Assembly (NCBI RefSeq): GCF_000429545.1
Contig: NZ_AUCB01000012.1
Coordinates: forward strand, 1-64,000
Source: Arenibacter certesii DSM 19833
Lineage (GTDB): Bacteria; Bacteroidota; Bacteroidia; Flavobacteriales; Flavobacteriaceae
Length of the DNA: 64,000 bases
Direction: 5' to 3'
Below are positions 1-8,950 of this stretch, in pieces. The stretch's first letter is position 1. Every line of letters starts with the position of its first letter. The position numbers and the translations under genes were made by a program. The notes below the pieces were generated by a model that searched no databases, was not told the origin of the DNA, and saw only the letters and a program-made list of their open reading frames with translations.

Positions 1-1
1 G

Positions 2-256
2 TTGGCGAAGGCGAAACTGTTGATCCTGGATGACTTTGGACTGGCTCACTTGGATAGAAAACAGCAAATGGACCTGATGGAGATCATTGAGGACCGGCAT
101 GGAAGATCATCTACCATTATTGCAAGTCAACTTCCTGTGGGAAGCTGGTACGATATTATTGGAGAAGCAAGCATCGCTGACGCGATATTGGACCGACTGG
201 TACACACCTCTCACCGGATAGAATTAAAGGGAGAAAGTCTAAGAAAAAAACTGTAA
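2..256 (+). CDS. istB: IS21 family helper ATPase IstB, C-terminal part
   Basis: IstB is the AAA+ ATPase that assists the IstA transposase of IS21-family elements. The 84 visible residues carry the Walker B strand (LLILDDFG), the sensor-like segment around STIIASQLP, and the typical IstB ending with ADAILDRLVH followed by a basic tail. The frame is open at the left edge, so only about the last third of the usual roughly 245-residue protein is seen. The true start lies upstream of the window; the codon at base 2 is not a start. Confidence 0.9.
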   Translation: MAKAKLLILDDFGLAHLDRKQQMDLMEIIEDRHGRSSTIIASQLPVGSWYDIIGEASIADAILDRLVHTSHRIELKGESLRKKL

Positions 257-294
257 TATTGTCATTAACTTATCTTTTTGACCAAAATCCTTAG

Positions 295-338
295 GGGGGT
301 CAGTATGGCCAGAATAGGGGGTCAACATCACCAGAATA
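295..338 (+). repeat. Two tandem 22-bp end repeats of the IS21-like element
   Basis: Copies at 295-316 and 317-338 share GGGGGTCA at the left and CCAGAATA at the right and differ in the middle. Such repeats at IS21 ends are presumed transposase binding sites. They lie between the istB stop and the truncated amidohydrolase frame and so mark the element boundary. Confidence 0.75.
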
Positions 339-339
339 T

Positions 340-2520
340 CCAATATTTAATGCTGCTGGGTATTTATGGAAAAAATCACTTCCTAATGGCACAGCAAAAC
401 GACTTACCACAGGAACGGATTTAGAATTTGAGCCTTCATTTTCTAAGGATGGCAAACACGTAGTTTATGTTACTTGGAACGATGAAAATATGGGGGCCAT
501 ACAAAGGTTGGATTTAACTTCTTCCAAAAATAAGCCTGTACAATTAACTACTGAGAGAGCTATTTATAGGGAGCCGTCATTTTCTCCTAAAGACAATAAC
601 CTTATTGTATATAGGGAAGAGGGCGGAAATGGAAACCAAGGTTATGTAAATACAAAAGAATCTGGAATTTATCTGCTAGAAGTTAATCACAACAGAAGAT
701 CTGGATATAAGTCCACCAAAAGATTGGTGACAAATGAAGGAGAATATCCTACTTTCAACAAGGATGCAAGTAGAATTTACTACCAAACCGGAGGGTATCT
801 ATTTGGATCTTTGACCAAAACCCTAAAATCTGTAAATTTAGATGGTAAAGATGCTAGAGAATTAGTAAAATCTAAATATGCGCAAAGAATTATACCAAGT
901 CCAGACGATAACTGGATAGCTTTCTCCAACTTATACAAAGTTTATATTGCCGCACTACCCGTGACTGGTAACACTATTGAATTGGACGGAAGGTCTACCA
1001 ATGTCCCAGTAGCTCAAGTAGCACGTGATGCTGGAATTAATCTACATTGGTCTGCCCATAGCGACCAGCTTAATTGGACGTTGGGTGATGAATATTTCAG
1101 TACGCCTATAAATCAAAAATTCACCTTTTTGGAAGAGGCTCCAGATACCATTTCGAAAATGGATACTGTGGGAATCAAAATTAACCTAAGTCTACCTACC
1201 GATAAGCCAAAAGGGATAATAGCTCTTACTGGAGCCAGAATCATTACCATGAATAATGATGAGGTAATAGAAACCGGCACCATTTTAATTAAGGAGAATA
1301 AAATAATAGGTGTCGGTCAAAAGGCCTCCGTTAGTATACCTGCCGATGCACATATCATTGATGTTAGTGGCAAAACAATTATGCCGGGATTAATAGACGT
1401 ACACGCGCATCTAGGACATTTTAGATTTGGCCTTAGCCCACAGAAACATTGGCAGTATTATACCAATTTAGCTTATGGGGTAACCACTACACATGATCCT
1501 TCCGCAAATACCGAAATGGTTTTCTCACAATCGGAGATGGTTAAGTCTGGCGCTATGGTGGGGCCTAGAATTTTTTCTACCGGAGCCATTTTATATGGAG
1601 CAGATGGAGATTTTAAAGCTACTGTAAACAATTTGGACGATGCAAGGTCGGCCATTCATAGAACAAAGGCATTTGGCGCTTTTTCTGTAAAAAGCTATAA
1701 CCAGCCAAGAAGGAATCAGAGACAGCAAATTATTAAAGCAGCCCATGACGAAGAGATAGCGGTGGTTCCTGAAGGAGGATCTACTTTCTTCCATAATTTG
1801 TCTATGATTTTAGACGGACATACAGGAATAGAACACAACATCCCTGTTGCGGATGTTCATAAGGACGTCATCCAATTGTGGGCTGCTAGCGAAACTGGCT
1901 ACACCCCTACCCTAATCGTTAATTATGGCGGATTGAATGGGGAATATTTCTGGTACCAGACCACCAACGTTTGGGAAGATGAAAAGCTTTTAAAATACAC
2001 TCCAAGAGGTATTATAGACTCACGTTCTAGACACCGCACTATGGCACCTATGAAAGAATATGAAAACGGTCATATCCTAGTTTCAAAAAGTACTAAAAAA
2101 TTAGCCGATGCAGGCGTTAAGATTAATCTGGGAGCACATGGACAGATACAAGGTATTGGTGCCCATTGGGAACTTTGGATGCTGGCACAAGGTGGGATGA
2201 CCAATATGGAGGCTTTAAAAGCTGCCACCATCAATGGGGCACATTACCTAGGAATGGATGATTATTTAGGCACACTACAACCTGGAATGTTGGCAGATTT
2301 GATCGTACTAGACAAGAATCCTCTTGAAAATATTGAGAACTCTAACTCTGTAATCTATACCATGATTAATGGTAGATTGTACGATACGGATACTATGAAC
2401 GAGATTGGAAACGGGGAAAAATCAAGAGGAGCATTCTATTGGGAAATGAACGACTATGCGCCTGCTTTTGACTGGCATGGAGAAACTACAACAGGTTGCT
2501 CTTGTGAAGCAGATCACTAA
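340..2520 (+). pseudogene. Amidohydrolase with TolB/PD40-type propeller, 5' end removed by the IS element
   Basis: The coding frame is already open when it emerges from the IS end at about 340. It reads through propeller repeats (LPNGTAKRLT, FEPSFSKDGK, REPSFSPKDN) before the first internal ATG at 490, so the gene is truncated rather than started there. From the ATG at 490 the C-terminal half is a metal-dependent amidohydrolase of the imidazolonepropionase/prolidase-like group. It has the VHAH metal motif at residues 303-306, GVTTTHDP, an EHN segment, and the closing GTLQPGMLADLIVLDKNPL. Relatives are secreted proteins of roughly 1000 or more residues with a signal peptide and a full propeller. 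Both are missing on this side, and the 5' part should lie beyond the left edge. The remaining frame has no internal stop, which points to a recent insertion. Function is probably lost, although expression of the C-terminal domain from 490 cannot be excluded. Confidence 0.8.
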
Positions 2521-2611
2521 AAAATAGAGGTATTTAGTTTCAATTTCGAGCTCTCTGTTTTCAAAAGGTAAAGCAAAGCTACCTTAGGTATTGGAGGAAC
2601 GCTATCTAAAC

Positions 2612-2664
2612 AAGGATTCAAAGAGAAGGTACTAATCATTCTCTTTGAATCCTTTTCTTTTTTA
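2612..2664 (+). terminator. Rho-independent terminator after the amidohydrolase
   Basis: A perfect 16-bp stem (2612-2627 with 2639-2654) with an 11-base loop is followed by a T-rich run. It ends transcription about 90 bases after the amidohydrolase stop. Confidence 0.85.
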
Positions 2665-2810
2665 ATCAATCTCTTCTTAGGAAGTCTACTACATCCCGAA
2701 TTAAGAATAGCTTATCTTTTTAGCTATATTTACTAGAAGCCATTTCTAAATTAAAACACTTGTAGAATTTAGGTTAGCACTTATAAAAAAACCAAATAAT
2801 ACATTGAACC

Positions 2811-3851
2811 ATGAGAAACACAATCCTTCTTCTTTCCCTACTTTTAGGACTCTCAAGTTGCAAAAACAACAAGGAATCCAAAACTATTAGTTCGGATTCT
2901 AATTCCCTAGAAACTGTAGACAACAGTACAAAAGGGGTGAAAATGATCCCCATTAAGACTCCCGTGGGGGAGTTTAAGGTGTGGACCAAAAAAATGGGAA
3001 ACAATCCCACCATCAAAGTATTATTATTACATGGTGGTCCTGGTGCCACCCATGAATATTTTAAAATATTTGACGACTACTTTCCAGCAGCTAATATTGA
3101 ATACTACTATTATGACCAATTGGAATCCGCTTACTCAGATCAGCCCAACAACAAAGAGTTATGGAGCGTGGATAGATATGTTGATGAAGTAGAACAAGTA
3201 AGAAAAGCATTGGGATTGAACAAAGATAATTTCTACCTCTTGGGGAGTTCATGGGGCGGCCTATTGTCAATGGAATACGCATTAAAATATCAGGACAATC
3301 TAAAAGGTTTGATTATTTCCAATATGATGGCGTCTATCCCAGATTATATCACTTATGCCAATGCGGTACTTGCACCTCAACTAGATCCTAATGTTCTAGC
3401 CGAAATTAGAGCGTTGGAGGCCAAAGCCGATTATGCCAATCCTCGATACACAGAATTGATTCACACCCATTATTATCCCAAACATGTACTGAGGATGCCT
3501 TTGGATGAATGGCCTGAAGAGGTAAACAAAGCCATGTCCAATATTAATGAAGACCTGTATGTTACTATGCAGGGACCAAGTGAATTTGGAGTGGTGGGCG
3601 ATGCTAAACTAAAGAATTGGGACATTACTACTGAGCTATCTAAAATCACTATACCCACCCTTACCATTGGGGGAGAATACGATACCATGGATCCCAAGCA
3701 CATGGCATGGATAGCCACAGAAGTGCAAAATGGACAATACCTTCATTGTCCAAATGGCAGTCATTTCGCAATGCATGACGATGCTGAAAATTATTTTAGT
3801 GGGGTAATTAAATTTATTAAAAAAATTGATCAGGAGAGCAAGAAACAATAG
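2811..3851 (+). CDS. Proline iminopeptidase-family alpha/beta hydrolase, lipoprotein
   Basis: This is a likely S33-family prolyl aminopeptidase, removing N-terminal proline from peptides, tethered to a membrane. The first 17 residues form a signal peptide ending in a lipobox (LSSC). The oxyanion motif HGGPG is at 74-78, the nucleophile elbow GSSWG at 145-149 (Ser147), the acid is probably the Asp of GGEYDTMD near 290, and the His of GSHFAMHDD is near 319. The family signature DQ-x-G-x-G-x-S reads DQLESAYSDQP here, with Glu in place of the first Gly. Length 346 is typical. It is transcribed alone between two terminators. Confidence 0.85.
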   Translation: MRNTILLLSLLLGLSSCKNNKESKTISSDSNSLETVDNSTKGVKMIPIKTPVGEFKVWTKKMGNNPTIKVLLLHGGPGATHEYFKIFDDYFPAANIEYYYYDQLESAYSDQPNNKELWSVDRYVDEVEQVRKALGLNKDNFYLLGSSWGGLLSMEYALKYQDNLKGLIISNMMASIPDYITYANAVLAPQLDPNVLAEIRALEAKADYANPRYTELIHTHYYPKHVLRMPLDEWPEEVNKAMSNINEDLYVTMQGPSEFGVVGDAKLKNWDITTELSKITIPTLTIGGEYDTMDPKHMAWIATEVQNGQYLHCPNGSHFAMHDDAENYFSGVIKFIKKIDQESKKQ

Positions 3852-3916
3852 AACTGCAATCTTTTGCGTAGGTAATAACATTCCAACAATCGTTTTCAGA
3901 ACAAAGACGCCCATAA

Positions 3917-3950
3917 AAAAAGGAGAAGCAAAAATTTGCTTCTCCTTTTT
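3917..3950. terminator. Bidirectional terminator between convergent genes
   Basis: A stem of up to 16 bp (AAAAAGGAGAAGCAAA paired with its complement at 3935-3950) is flanked by A-rich and T-rich runs. It serves the hydrolase on the plus strand and the DUF4168 gene on the minus strand. Confidence 0.85.
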
Positions 3951-3970
3951 ATGTCTAACTATCAATAAGA

Positions 3971-4426
3971 CTACCCCTGACTTTTTACAATAATAGCCTG
4001 TAATCTTTTTTGCAATGAAGGATCTTGTTGTATTGCCTTTGCAAGAGATTCAAACTGCTCCATCGTCATTCCAGTAGAAGTTATCTGCTCATTTATCTCC
4101 TTCTCCAATTCCGGTTGCATTTTCTCTAATTTGGCAAGCGCTTTCTTATGTAATTCCTTCTCCTTATCTGTAGCATCTATTTCCTTATTTGGATCCATAG
4201 AAGCTTGTTGAATTTCACTAAAGCGCTCCACTCCAATTCCCTCATCCTCAATTACTTTCATCATGTTTTGTTGCGTCACTTGATTTTGAATCTGTAATTT
4301 TTGATATGCGGTTGCAAAGTTGGTTAATTCCGCATCTGAAATACTGGTTTCTTGAGCAAACAATCCAAATGTTCCCAACAAGGCTACAAATAAAAATACC
4401 CTTTTAACTTTTTCTGATTTTAACAT
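3971..4426 (-). CDS. DUF4168 domain-containing exported protein
   Basis: A 151-residue protein of unknown function. An N-terminal signal peptide (basic start, hydrophobic stretch, likely cleavage after GLFA) is followed by a highly charged alpha-helical DUF4168 region. This includes ISDAELTNFATAYQKLQ and, near the C-terminus, MTMEQFESLAKAIQQDPSLQKRLQ. The family is seen in periplasmic or envelope-associated proteins of Gram-negative bacteria and cyanobacteria; no activity is established. It is a single-gene unit. Confidence 0.8.
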   Translation of the reverse strand: MLKSEKVKRVFLFVALLGTFGLFAQETSISDAELTNFATAYQKLQIQNQVTQQNMMKVIEDEGIGVERFSEIQQASMDPNKEIDATDKEKELHKKALAKLEKMQPELEKEINEQITSTGMTMEQFESLAKAIQQDPSLQKRLQAIIVKSQG

Positions 4427-4808
4427 ACATTATTTTTATAGTTTATAATCGATTGATTTCGCTCGAAATACCTTCAAACCAATTAACCCTTTTTAGATTA
4501 ATTACAACAATCTTCAAGTATCCAAAATTAACGGCCTTAGAAACCCCATCCAATTAAAACCAACATATTAACGTTAAACTACAGGATATTTAGTGAAGTT
4601 TTAACATTATTACCGAAAGATGGGCTCTTTGAGACCTAAAAACTGCCTCCTCCCTATTCAATTTCCTAAAAGGTTATGACTTACATTTAATAACTTTTTT
4701 AGGATATTTAACCTATATCCCACGAAATCTAAAATCGTTACGTATTAAGAATTCTAAGAACAATCCTATTAATGTAAAATGCTAATTGTAAATTCAGGAA
4801 GCAACTGT
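4427..4808. other. Intergenic region upstream of the YeeE/YedE genes
   Basis: A 450-base divergent spacer (4427-4877) with no convincing gene. An imperfect inverted repeat (about 4665-4704, CCTAAAA... with ...TTTTAGG) is present but has no clear partner gene. The right end holds the dyad and promoter listed separately. Confidence 0.5.
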
Positions 4809-4822
4809 GTAACCTATGTAAC
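4809..4822 (+). promoter_or_regulatory. Operator-like dyad GTAAC-N4-GTAAC, site 1
   Basis: GTAAC-CTAT-GTAAC matches the perfect dyads at 8880-8893 and 9811-9824 at all but one half-site position. It lies inside a longer TGTGT...ACACA inverted repeat. Its centre (4815.5) is 29.5 bases before the -7 box at 4845, which puts it at about -41.5. That is the usual position for a Crp/Fnr-type activator. The regulator is not in the window. Confidence 0.6.
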
Positions 4823-4844
4823 ACAACATCAATTTAAAAAAGAT

Positions 4845-4852
4845 GATATTTG
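4845..4852 (+). promoter_or_regulatory. -7 box upstream of the YeeE/YedE genes
   Basis: GATATTTG matches the Bacteroidota -7 consensus TAnnTTTG with one mismatch. Transcription would start near 4857, about 20 bases before the start codon at 4878. No good -33 TTTG is present, as expected for an activated promoter. Confidence 0.5.
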
Positions 4853-4877
4853 CAGTCCTTAAAAATTATTATTAATT

Positions 4878-5435
4878 ATGGAATGGATTTTAGAACCTTG
4901 GCCGTGGTATGTAAGCGGCCCTTTGATTGCTCTTACCATGTTTACCCTATTGTATGTAGGCAGGAATTTTGGAATGTCTTCCAATTTAAGAACCTTATGC
5001 GCCATTGGAGGGGCCGGTAAAACTAGTACCTTCTTCCAATTCGATTGGAAAACCCAACGATGGAATTTATTGGTAATGATAGGAGCCATTATAGGTGGAT
5101 TTGTTGGCTCACAGTATTTATCAGATAACCAGGTTCCAGACCTCAACCCAAAAACAATTGAGCAGCTAAAAGCTTCAGGATTCGAAAGTGCAGGAACAAC
5201 CTATGTGCCAACTGAGTTATTTGGTGAGGATGCATTTTCTTCTCCTACAACCTTAATCTTATTGTTGATTGGTGGTTTATTAGTTGGATTTGGTTCGCGT
5301 TATGCGGGTGGATGTACCTCCGGGCACTCCATATCGGGTATAAGTAATTTACAAATGCCCTCGCTCATAGCTACCATCGGTTTTTTTATAGGGGGATTGA
5401 TTATGATTCACCTCATTTTCCCATTTATCTTTTAG
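4878..5435 (+). CDS. YeeE/YedE-type sulfur transport membrane protein, first half
   Basis: A membrane protein of 185 residues with about five hydrophobic segments and the family motif GGCTSGHSISG containing Cys146. In the TsuA/YeeE family, conserved cysteines in such motifs pass thiosulfate through the membrane. Here the protein is split into two genes; the second half follows 144 bases downstream. Relatives near persulfide dioxygenase genes are annotated as sulfur transporters (PmpA/PmpB-like). Substrate identity (thiosulfate, sulfane sulfur or sulfite) cannot be read from the sequence. Confidence 0.85.
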   Translation: MEWILEPWPWYVSGPLIALTMFTLLYVGRNFGMSSNLRTLCAIGGAGKTSTFFQFDWKTQRWNLLVMIGAIIGGFVGSQYLSDNQVPDLNPKTIEQLKASGFESAGTTYVPTELFGEDAFSSPTTLILLLIGGLLVGFGSRYAGGCTSGHSISGISNLQMPSLIATIGFFIGGLIMIHLIFPFIF

Positions 5436-5579
5436 GTGATATTTCTAACTAGTTACAGTTCTTTTAACCCGCTGTGCGAAACAGATTAAAAACATTGCCT
5501 TGTACAGAGGAATAGGAACACCAATAAACTGGCTACAATCAATTTAATCTTAAAATTTAAATTTTAAAGCATATCAATA

Positions 5580-5993
5580 ATGAAAAATATTATTTATCCC
5601 ATCATAGGAGTATTCTTCGGAATCGTAATGTACAAGTCCGAAGCGGCATCGTGGTTTCGGATTTATGAAATGTTCAACTTTCAGTCGTTCCATATGTATG
5701 GCTTAATGGGCTCAGCACTAGTAGTGGGGATTATTATAGTACAATTCATCAAGAGAAATAACGTAAAGGATACACAAGGAAATCCTATTGTAATTGCCGA
5801 TAAGGACAAGAGTATCTCCCGTTATTTAATAGGCGGAATTCTTTTTGGATTGGGTTGGGCTTTGGCAGGCGCTTGCCCAGGACCTATGTTCGTATTGACA
5901 GGAGCAGGATATTTTCCAATTTTAGTAGTAATTCTGGGAGCAATATTAGGCACCTGGATCTACGGCATGTTAAGACATAAATTACCTCATTAA
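5580..5993 (+). CDS. YeeE/YedE-type (DUF6691) sulfur transport membrane protein, second half
   Basis: A 137-residue integral membrane protein with four hydrophobic segments and the motif GACPGPMF (Cys99), the counterpart of the GGCTSGH motif in the preceding gene. The two together make the repeat pair found as a single chain in other YeeE/YedE proteins. It shares a transcript with 4878-5435, as there is no terminator between them and one after this gene. Basic residues in the loop around 58-62 and near the C-terminus suggest cytoplasmic sides. Confidence 0.85.
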   Translation: MKNIIYPIIGVFFGIVMYKSEAASWFRIYEMFNFQSFHMYGLMGSALVVGIIIVQFIKRNNVKDTQGNPIVIADKDKSISRYLIGGILFGLGWALAGACPGPMFVLTGAGYFPILVVILGAILGTWIYGMLRHKLPH

Positions 5994-6088
5994 TCGGATT
6001 TAACTCCCTATTAATTACCAATAGTCAATAGGGGGTCGATAACCATCGGAATTTAAATTTTGAGGCTCTTAAAGGGCATCTATTTCAG

Positions 6089-6118
6089 CACCTTCCCTCC
6101 CCAAGGAAGGTGTTTTTT
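6089..6118 (+). terminator. Terminator after the YeeE/YedE pair
   Basis: An 8-bp GC-containing stem (CACCTTCC with GGAAGGTG) is followed by six T residues. Confidence 0.8.
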
Positions 6119-6230
6119 ATTGGCTAACCCGATTTGACTACTCCATCCGCCCATAATTCAAAAAAAAATCAGTACTTCTTCTGCTACTTCAGATATGGAA
6201 CTTTTTTGCATAATCCTTCTAAATACCAAT

Positions 6231-7307
6231 TTAATGATCCCCATATCCAACATCATCCATTTTTCCTTTAAATACGCTCAATTGGATAACAGTGTACACT
6301 ACAACTAGAACAGCTGCTATGATAAACCAGTATACCCCTATGGAAAGTCCATACTCGGGTGCAGCCATACTCTGAACGGTCAAGGAAGGGTTAACCCCAT
6401 TGGTAGAGGGCAATAAGTTTGGGAACATAGAAGCCACTGTTGTTGCAAAACTCCCAAAAATAAACATGGCTGAAAACAAAAATCCAGTCACATCTTTTTT
6501 AAATTTTTTTATCCAAAACTGTCCCACCAATCCAATAGCAGCCATAATAGGAAATAACCACAACCAATAATGTGTACGTAAATTTATTAAGGGAAATGGT
6601 TTTACAATATGCCACAAACCAGCAGAAAGGAGTACCAAACCTAATAAAACAAAGTTAAGTTTATAGATACTATTTCTTAACCGCCTATTTAAATCTGTTG
6701 AAGTTTTAAATATAACCCAATTGGCCCCATGTATGGTAAGCGTTACCACAGCAACAATACCAAGAAGTAGGGTAAACCAATCAATAACTCCTTGTTGTTC
6801 TGCAAGCGGATCTAATGTGGGGTTCCAAAGTGCTAGAAAAAAATAGTGTGGCTCCTGCGTAGACACCCCGTTTTCTACCATTCCAAGATTTACGCCGCGC
6901 ACTACATTTCCCAAAGCGATGCCAAAGAATAATGCCAGTAATAGACTGGCTATTCCAAATGCTTTATCCCATAGCTTCTCCCATAACCTATTGTGTATCT
7001 GACCTCTTAATTCCAACCCAATCGCCCGGAAGATTAGCAACCAAAGAACCATTATTAAAGGGAGATAAAAGCCACTGAAGGCAGATGCATATAAGGTAGG
7101 AAAAGCAAAGAATAATACGCCTCCAACTGCAATAAGCCATACTTCATTGGCATCCCAAAAAGGTCCAATTGCATTGGTTACGGCTTTCTTCTCTTCTTCT
7201 GATTTAGTGAAGAAGAGGTGAACGATTCCAGCACCAAAATCATAGCCATCCAAAATTACGTAAACGGCCAACATGAACATCAATACTATAAACCAAAATA
7301 TTTCCAT
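6231..7307 (-). CDS. cydB: Cytochrome bd quinol oxidase subunit II
   Basis: Subunit II of the bd-type terminal oxidase, 358 residues and about nine membrane segments. It begins with the CydB signature region (VILDGYDFGAGIVHLFF) and continues with GPFWDANEVWLIAVGG. It works with CydA to reduce oxygen to water with quinol. The start lies 3 bases after the cydA stop, so translation is probably coupled. Cytochrome bd resists sulfide poisoning in well-studied bacteria, which fits the neighbouring sulfur-oxidation genes. Confidence 0.95.
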   Translation of the reverse strand: MEIFWFIVLMFMLAVYVILDGYDFGAGIVHLFFTKSEEEKKAVTNAIGPFWDANEVWLIAVGGVLFFAFPTLYASAFSGFYLPLIMVLWLLIFRAIGLELRGQIHNRLWEKLWDKAFGIASLLLALFFGIALGNVVRGVNLGMVENGVSTQEPHYFFLALWNPTLDPLAEQQGVIDWFTLLLGIVAVVTLTIHGANWVIFKTSTDLNRRLRNSIYKLNFVLLGLVLLSAGLWHIVKPFPLINLRTHYWLWLFPIMAAIGLVGQFWIKKFKKDVTGFLFSAMFIFGSFATTVASMFPNLLPSTNGVNPSLTVQSMAAPEYGLSIGVYWFIIAAVLVVVYTVIQLSVFKGKMDDVGYGDH

Positions 7308-7310
7308 AAC

Positions 7311-8651
7311 TTATAGTTTTAAAGCGATTGGAGCTTCTGGTCCTTTTCTGACAATTTTTGCGACCAACAAGAGAAACAACAATCCGAGAAGCATGTAAAG
7401 GCCTACAAATCCGAGAAGCGTAAATAAAGTATTCCCAGAGGATACAGTTGGAGAAATACCATCTCTCATCAACATTAAATTATAAACCAACCAAGGTTGC
7501 CTCCCCAATTCTGCTGTATACCACCCTGCTGTATTGGCAATGTACGGGAATGGAATCATGAACATCAGCACCCAGAGTAGCCATTTTGTATGGTAGAGTC
7601 GATTTTTCCACAATAAAAAAGTGGCCAACAACATAAAACCGATAAAAATAGTCCCTAGGCCCACCATAATATGATACGCGTAATACAAACCTGGAACATT
7701 TGTGGGGTGAAGCGATTCATCAAATTCATTTAATCCTTTAATTTCAGCGTCCCATCGCTGATAGGTCAGAAAACTTAAAATATTAGGAACCGCTATTTTG
7801 TTATCTATTTTTCTATTGATCATATCGGGTTGCCCTACCAATATAATTTCCGACCCTCCCTTCTCTGTCTCAAATATACCTTCCATTGCTGCAAAGGATA
7901 CCGGCTGATACTTAACCACATTTTTAGCGGCCAAATCCCCTGTTGGAAATGCGACTAAAATTGAGGAAATCACTCCAAAGATTACTCCGGTCTTTACAAA
8001 CATTTTTCCGAAACGACTATGTTTATTGCTCAGGAGATAAAAAGCCCCGATGGCGGCCACAAAAAAGGAACTCGTTATCAGTGAACCTGCTTGGTTGTGT
8101 AAATAAGATGGCCATAACCAGGGATTACTAAACAAGGCACCAAAATTATTGAGGACAAATTTTCCATTTTCGAGAATTTCATAACCTACGGGATGCTGCA
8201 TCCAGGAGTGTGTAGCAATAATTAGAAAACCACTTGCCCAAGATCCTATAAAAACTAACAGCCCCGTTAGAAAATGAAGTCGATGCCCTAAGAGTTTTTC
8301 TCCAAAAATGAACATTCCTAGAAATGAAGATTCCAAAAAGAAAGAAAACATACCTTCCATTGCCAAGGTTTGCCCAATAATGCTACCGGTAAGCTCAGAG
8401 AATTTGGCCCAATTAGTACCAAACTGAAACTCCATTGGAATGCCCGTTACAACACCCATTGCAAAATTTAGTGCAAATATTTTCATCCAGAATTTAGATG
8501 CATGATTATAATCCTCATTCTTGGTCCGTAAAAACTTCCATTTGAAATAAACAATCATTAGGGAGAGCCCCATGGTTAGCTGTGGAAACAGGTAGTGAAA
8601 GGTTATGGTAAAGGCAAACTGAAGCCGATTGTAAAGAATCATATCCTCCAT
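7311..8651 (-). CDS. cydA: Cytochrome bd quinol oxidase subunit I
   Basis: The haem-bearing subunit. Visible ligands and proton-path residues are His19 (haem at the d/b595 site), Glu99 and Glu107 (GQTLAMEGMFSFFLE), and His185 (SYLHNQAGS, haem b558). At 446 residues it is shorter than the E. coli protein, which indicates the short Q-loop type. It is the first gene of a cydAB operon read leftward. The spacer to the divergent TauE gene holds a minus-strand promoter candidate with a palindrome. Confidence 0.95.
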   Translation of the reverse strand: MEDMILYNRLQFAFTITFHYLFPQLTMGLSLMIVYFKWKFLRTKNEDYNHASKFWMKIFALNFAMGVVTGIPMEFQFGTNWAKFSELTGSIIGQTLAMEGMFSFFLESSFLGMFIFGEKLLGHRLHFLTGLLVFIGSWASGFLIIATHSWMQHPVGYEILENGKFVLNNFGALFSNPWLWPSYLHNQAGSLITSSFFVAAIGAFYLLSNKHSRFGKMFVKTGVIFGVISSILVAFPTGDLAAKNVVKYQPVSFAAMEGIFETEKGGSEIILVGQPDMINRKIDNKIAVPNILSFLTYQRWDAEIKGLNEFDESLHPTNVPGLYYAYHIMVGLGTIFIGFMLLATFLLWKNRLYHTKWLLWVLMFMIPFPYIANTAGWYTAELGRQPWLVYNLMLMRDGISPTVSSGNTLFTLLGFVGLYMLLGLLFLLLVAKIVRKGPEAPIALKL

Positions 8652-8809
8652 AGTAGAATCACTTTGGTTATTTGAATGCTAGTCTGCCTTTCAGTTCCAT
8701 TAACAATTATGGAAATAGTCCTATACAAATATAAAATAAAACAGCCTTGTTAACGATTAAACCCATCTAGATATTGAATATTTAGGTATAGATCTTACTA
8801 CTAAAAAAA

Positions 8810-8817
8810 CAAATTTA
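8810..8817 (-). promoter_or_regulatory. -7 box of the probable cydA promoter
   Basis: On the minus strand this reads TAAATTTG, a perfect TAnnTTTG. A TTTG (plus-strand CAAA 8834-8837) lies 16 bases upstream, slightly closer than the usual -33 spacing. Transcription would begin near 8805, giving a leader of about 150 bases before cydA. Confidence 0.5.
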
Positions 8818-8840
8818 ATAAAAGCACGGTTCACAAACCA

Positions 8841-8852
8841 TAAACCGGTTTA
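8841..8852. promoter_or_regulatory. Palindrome TAAACCGGTTTA upstream of cydA
   Basis: A perfect 12-bp palindrome centred 29.5 bases upstream of the cydA -7 box, the same geometry as the three GTAAC dyads. It is a candidate operator for cydAB. A weaker GTAAC-like dyad (GTAGCCTATGGTAA, 8854-8867) adjoins it. Confidence 0.45.
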
Positions 8853-8879
8853 GGTAGCCTATGGTAATAAAAACTCTCT

Positions 8880-8893
8880 GTAACCTATGTTAC
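8880..8893 (+). promoter_or_regulatory. Operator-like dyad GTAAC-N4-GTTAC, site 2
   Basis: A perfect inverted repeat GTAAC-CTAT-GTTAC upstream of the TauE/SafE gene. The centre (8886.5) is 30.5 bases before a -7 box, TAATTTCG at 8917-8924. The spacer CTAT is identical to that of site 1. Confidence 0.65.
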
Positions 8894-8916
8894 CGTGCAT
8901 GGAGGAAAGAACTCCT

Positions 8917-8924
8917 AATTTCGT
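8917..8924 (+). promoter_or_regulatory. -7 box of the TauE/SafE gene
   Basis: TAATTTCG, one mismatch from TAnnTTTG. A transcript start near 8929 would leave a leader of about 22 bases before the ATG at 8951. Confidence 0.5.
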
Positions 8925-8950
8925 TCTTGTAAAAATTAACGTTTTCAACT

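Larger units (their letters stand above)
1..338 (+). mobile_element. Right end of an IS21-family insertion sequence (partial)
   Basis: The window opens inside the helper ATPase gene istB. About 40 bases after its stop come two tandem copies of a 22-bp repeat (295-316 and 317-338). Multiple short end repeats are characteristic of IS21-type elements. Directly after the second repeat an amidohydrolase reading frame begins in mid-protein, so the element ends at about 338-343. The transposase gene istA and the left end lie outside the window, so intactness cannot be judged. The exact end base and target duplication cannot be fixed without the other junction. Confidence 0.8.

Noticed and set aside
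4665-4704. Imperfect inverted repeat CCTAAAA...TTTTAGG as a terminator or operator
   Set aside because: The stem is interrupted, no T run follows, and no gene ends or starts beside it.
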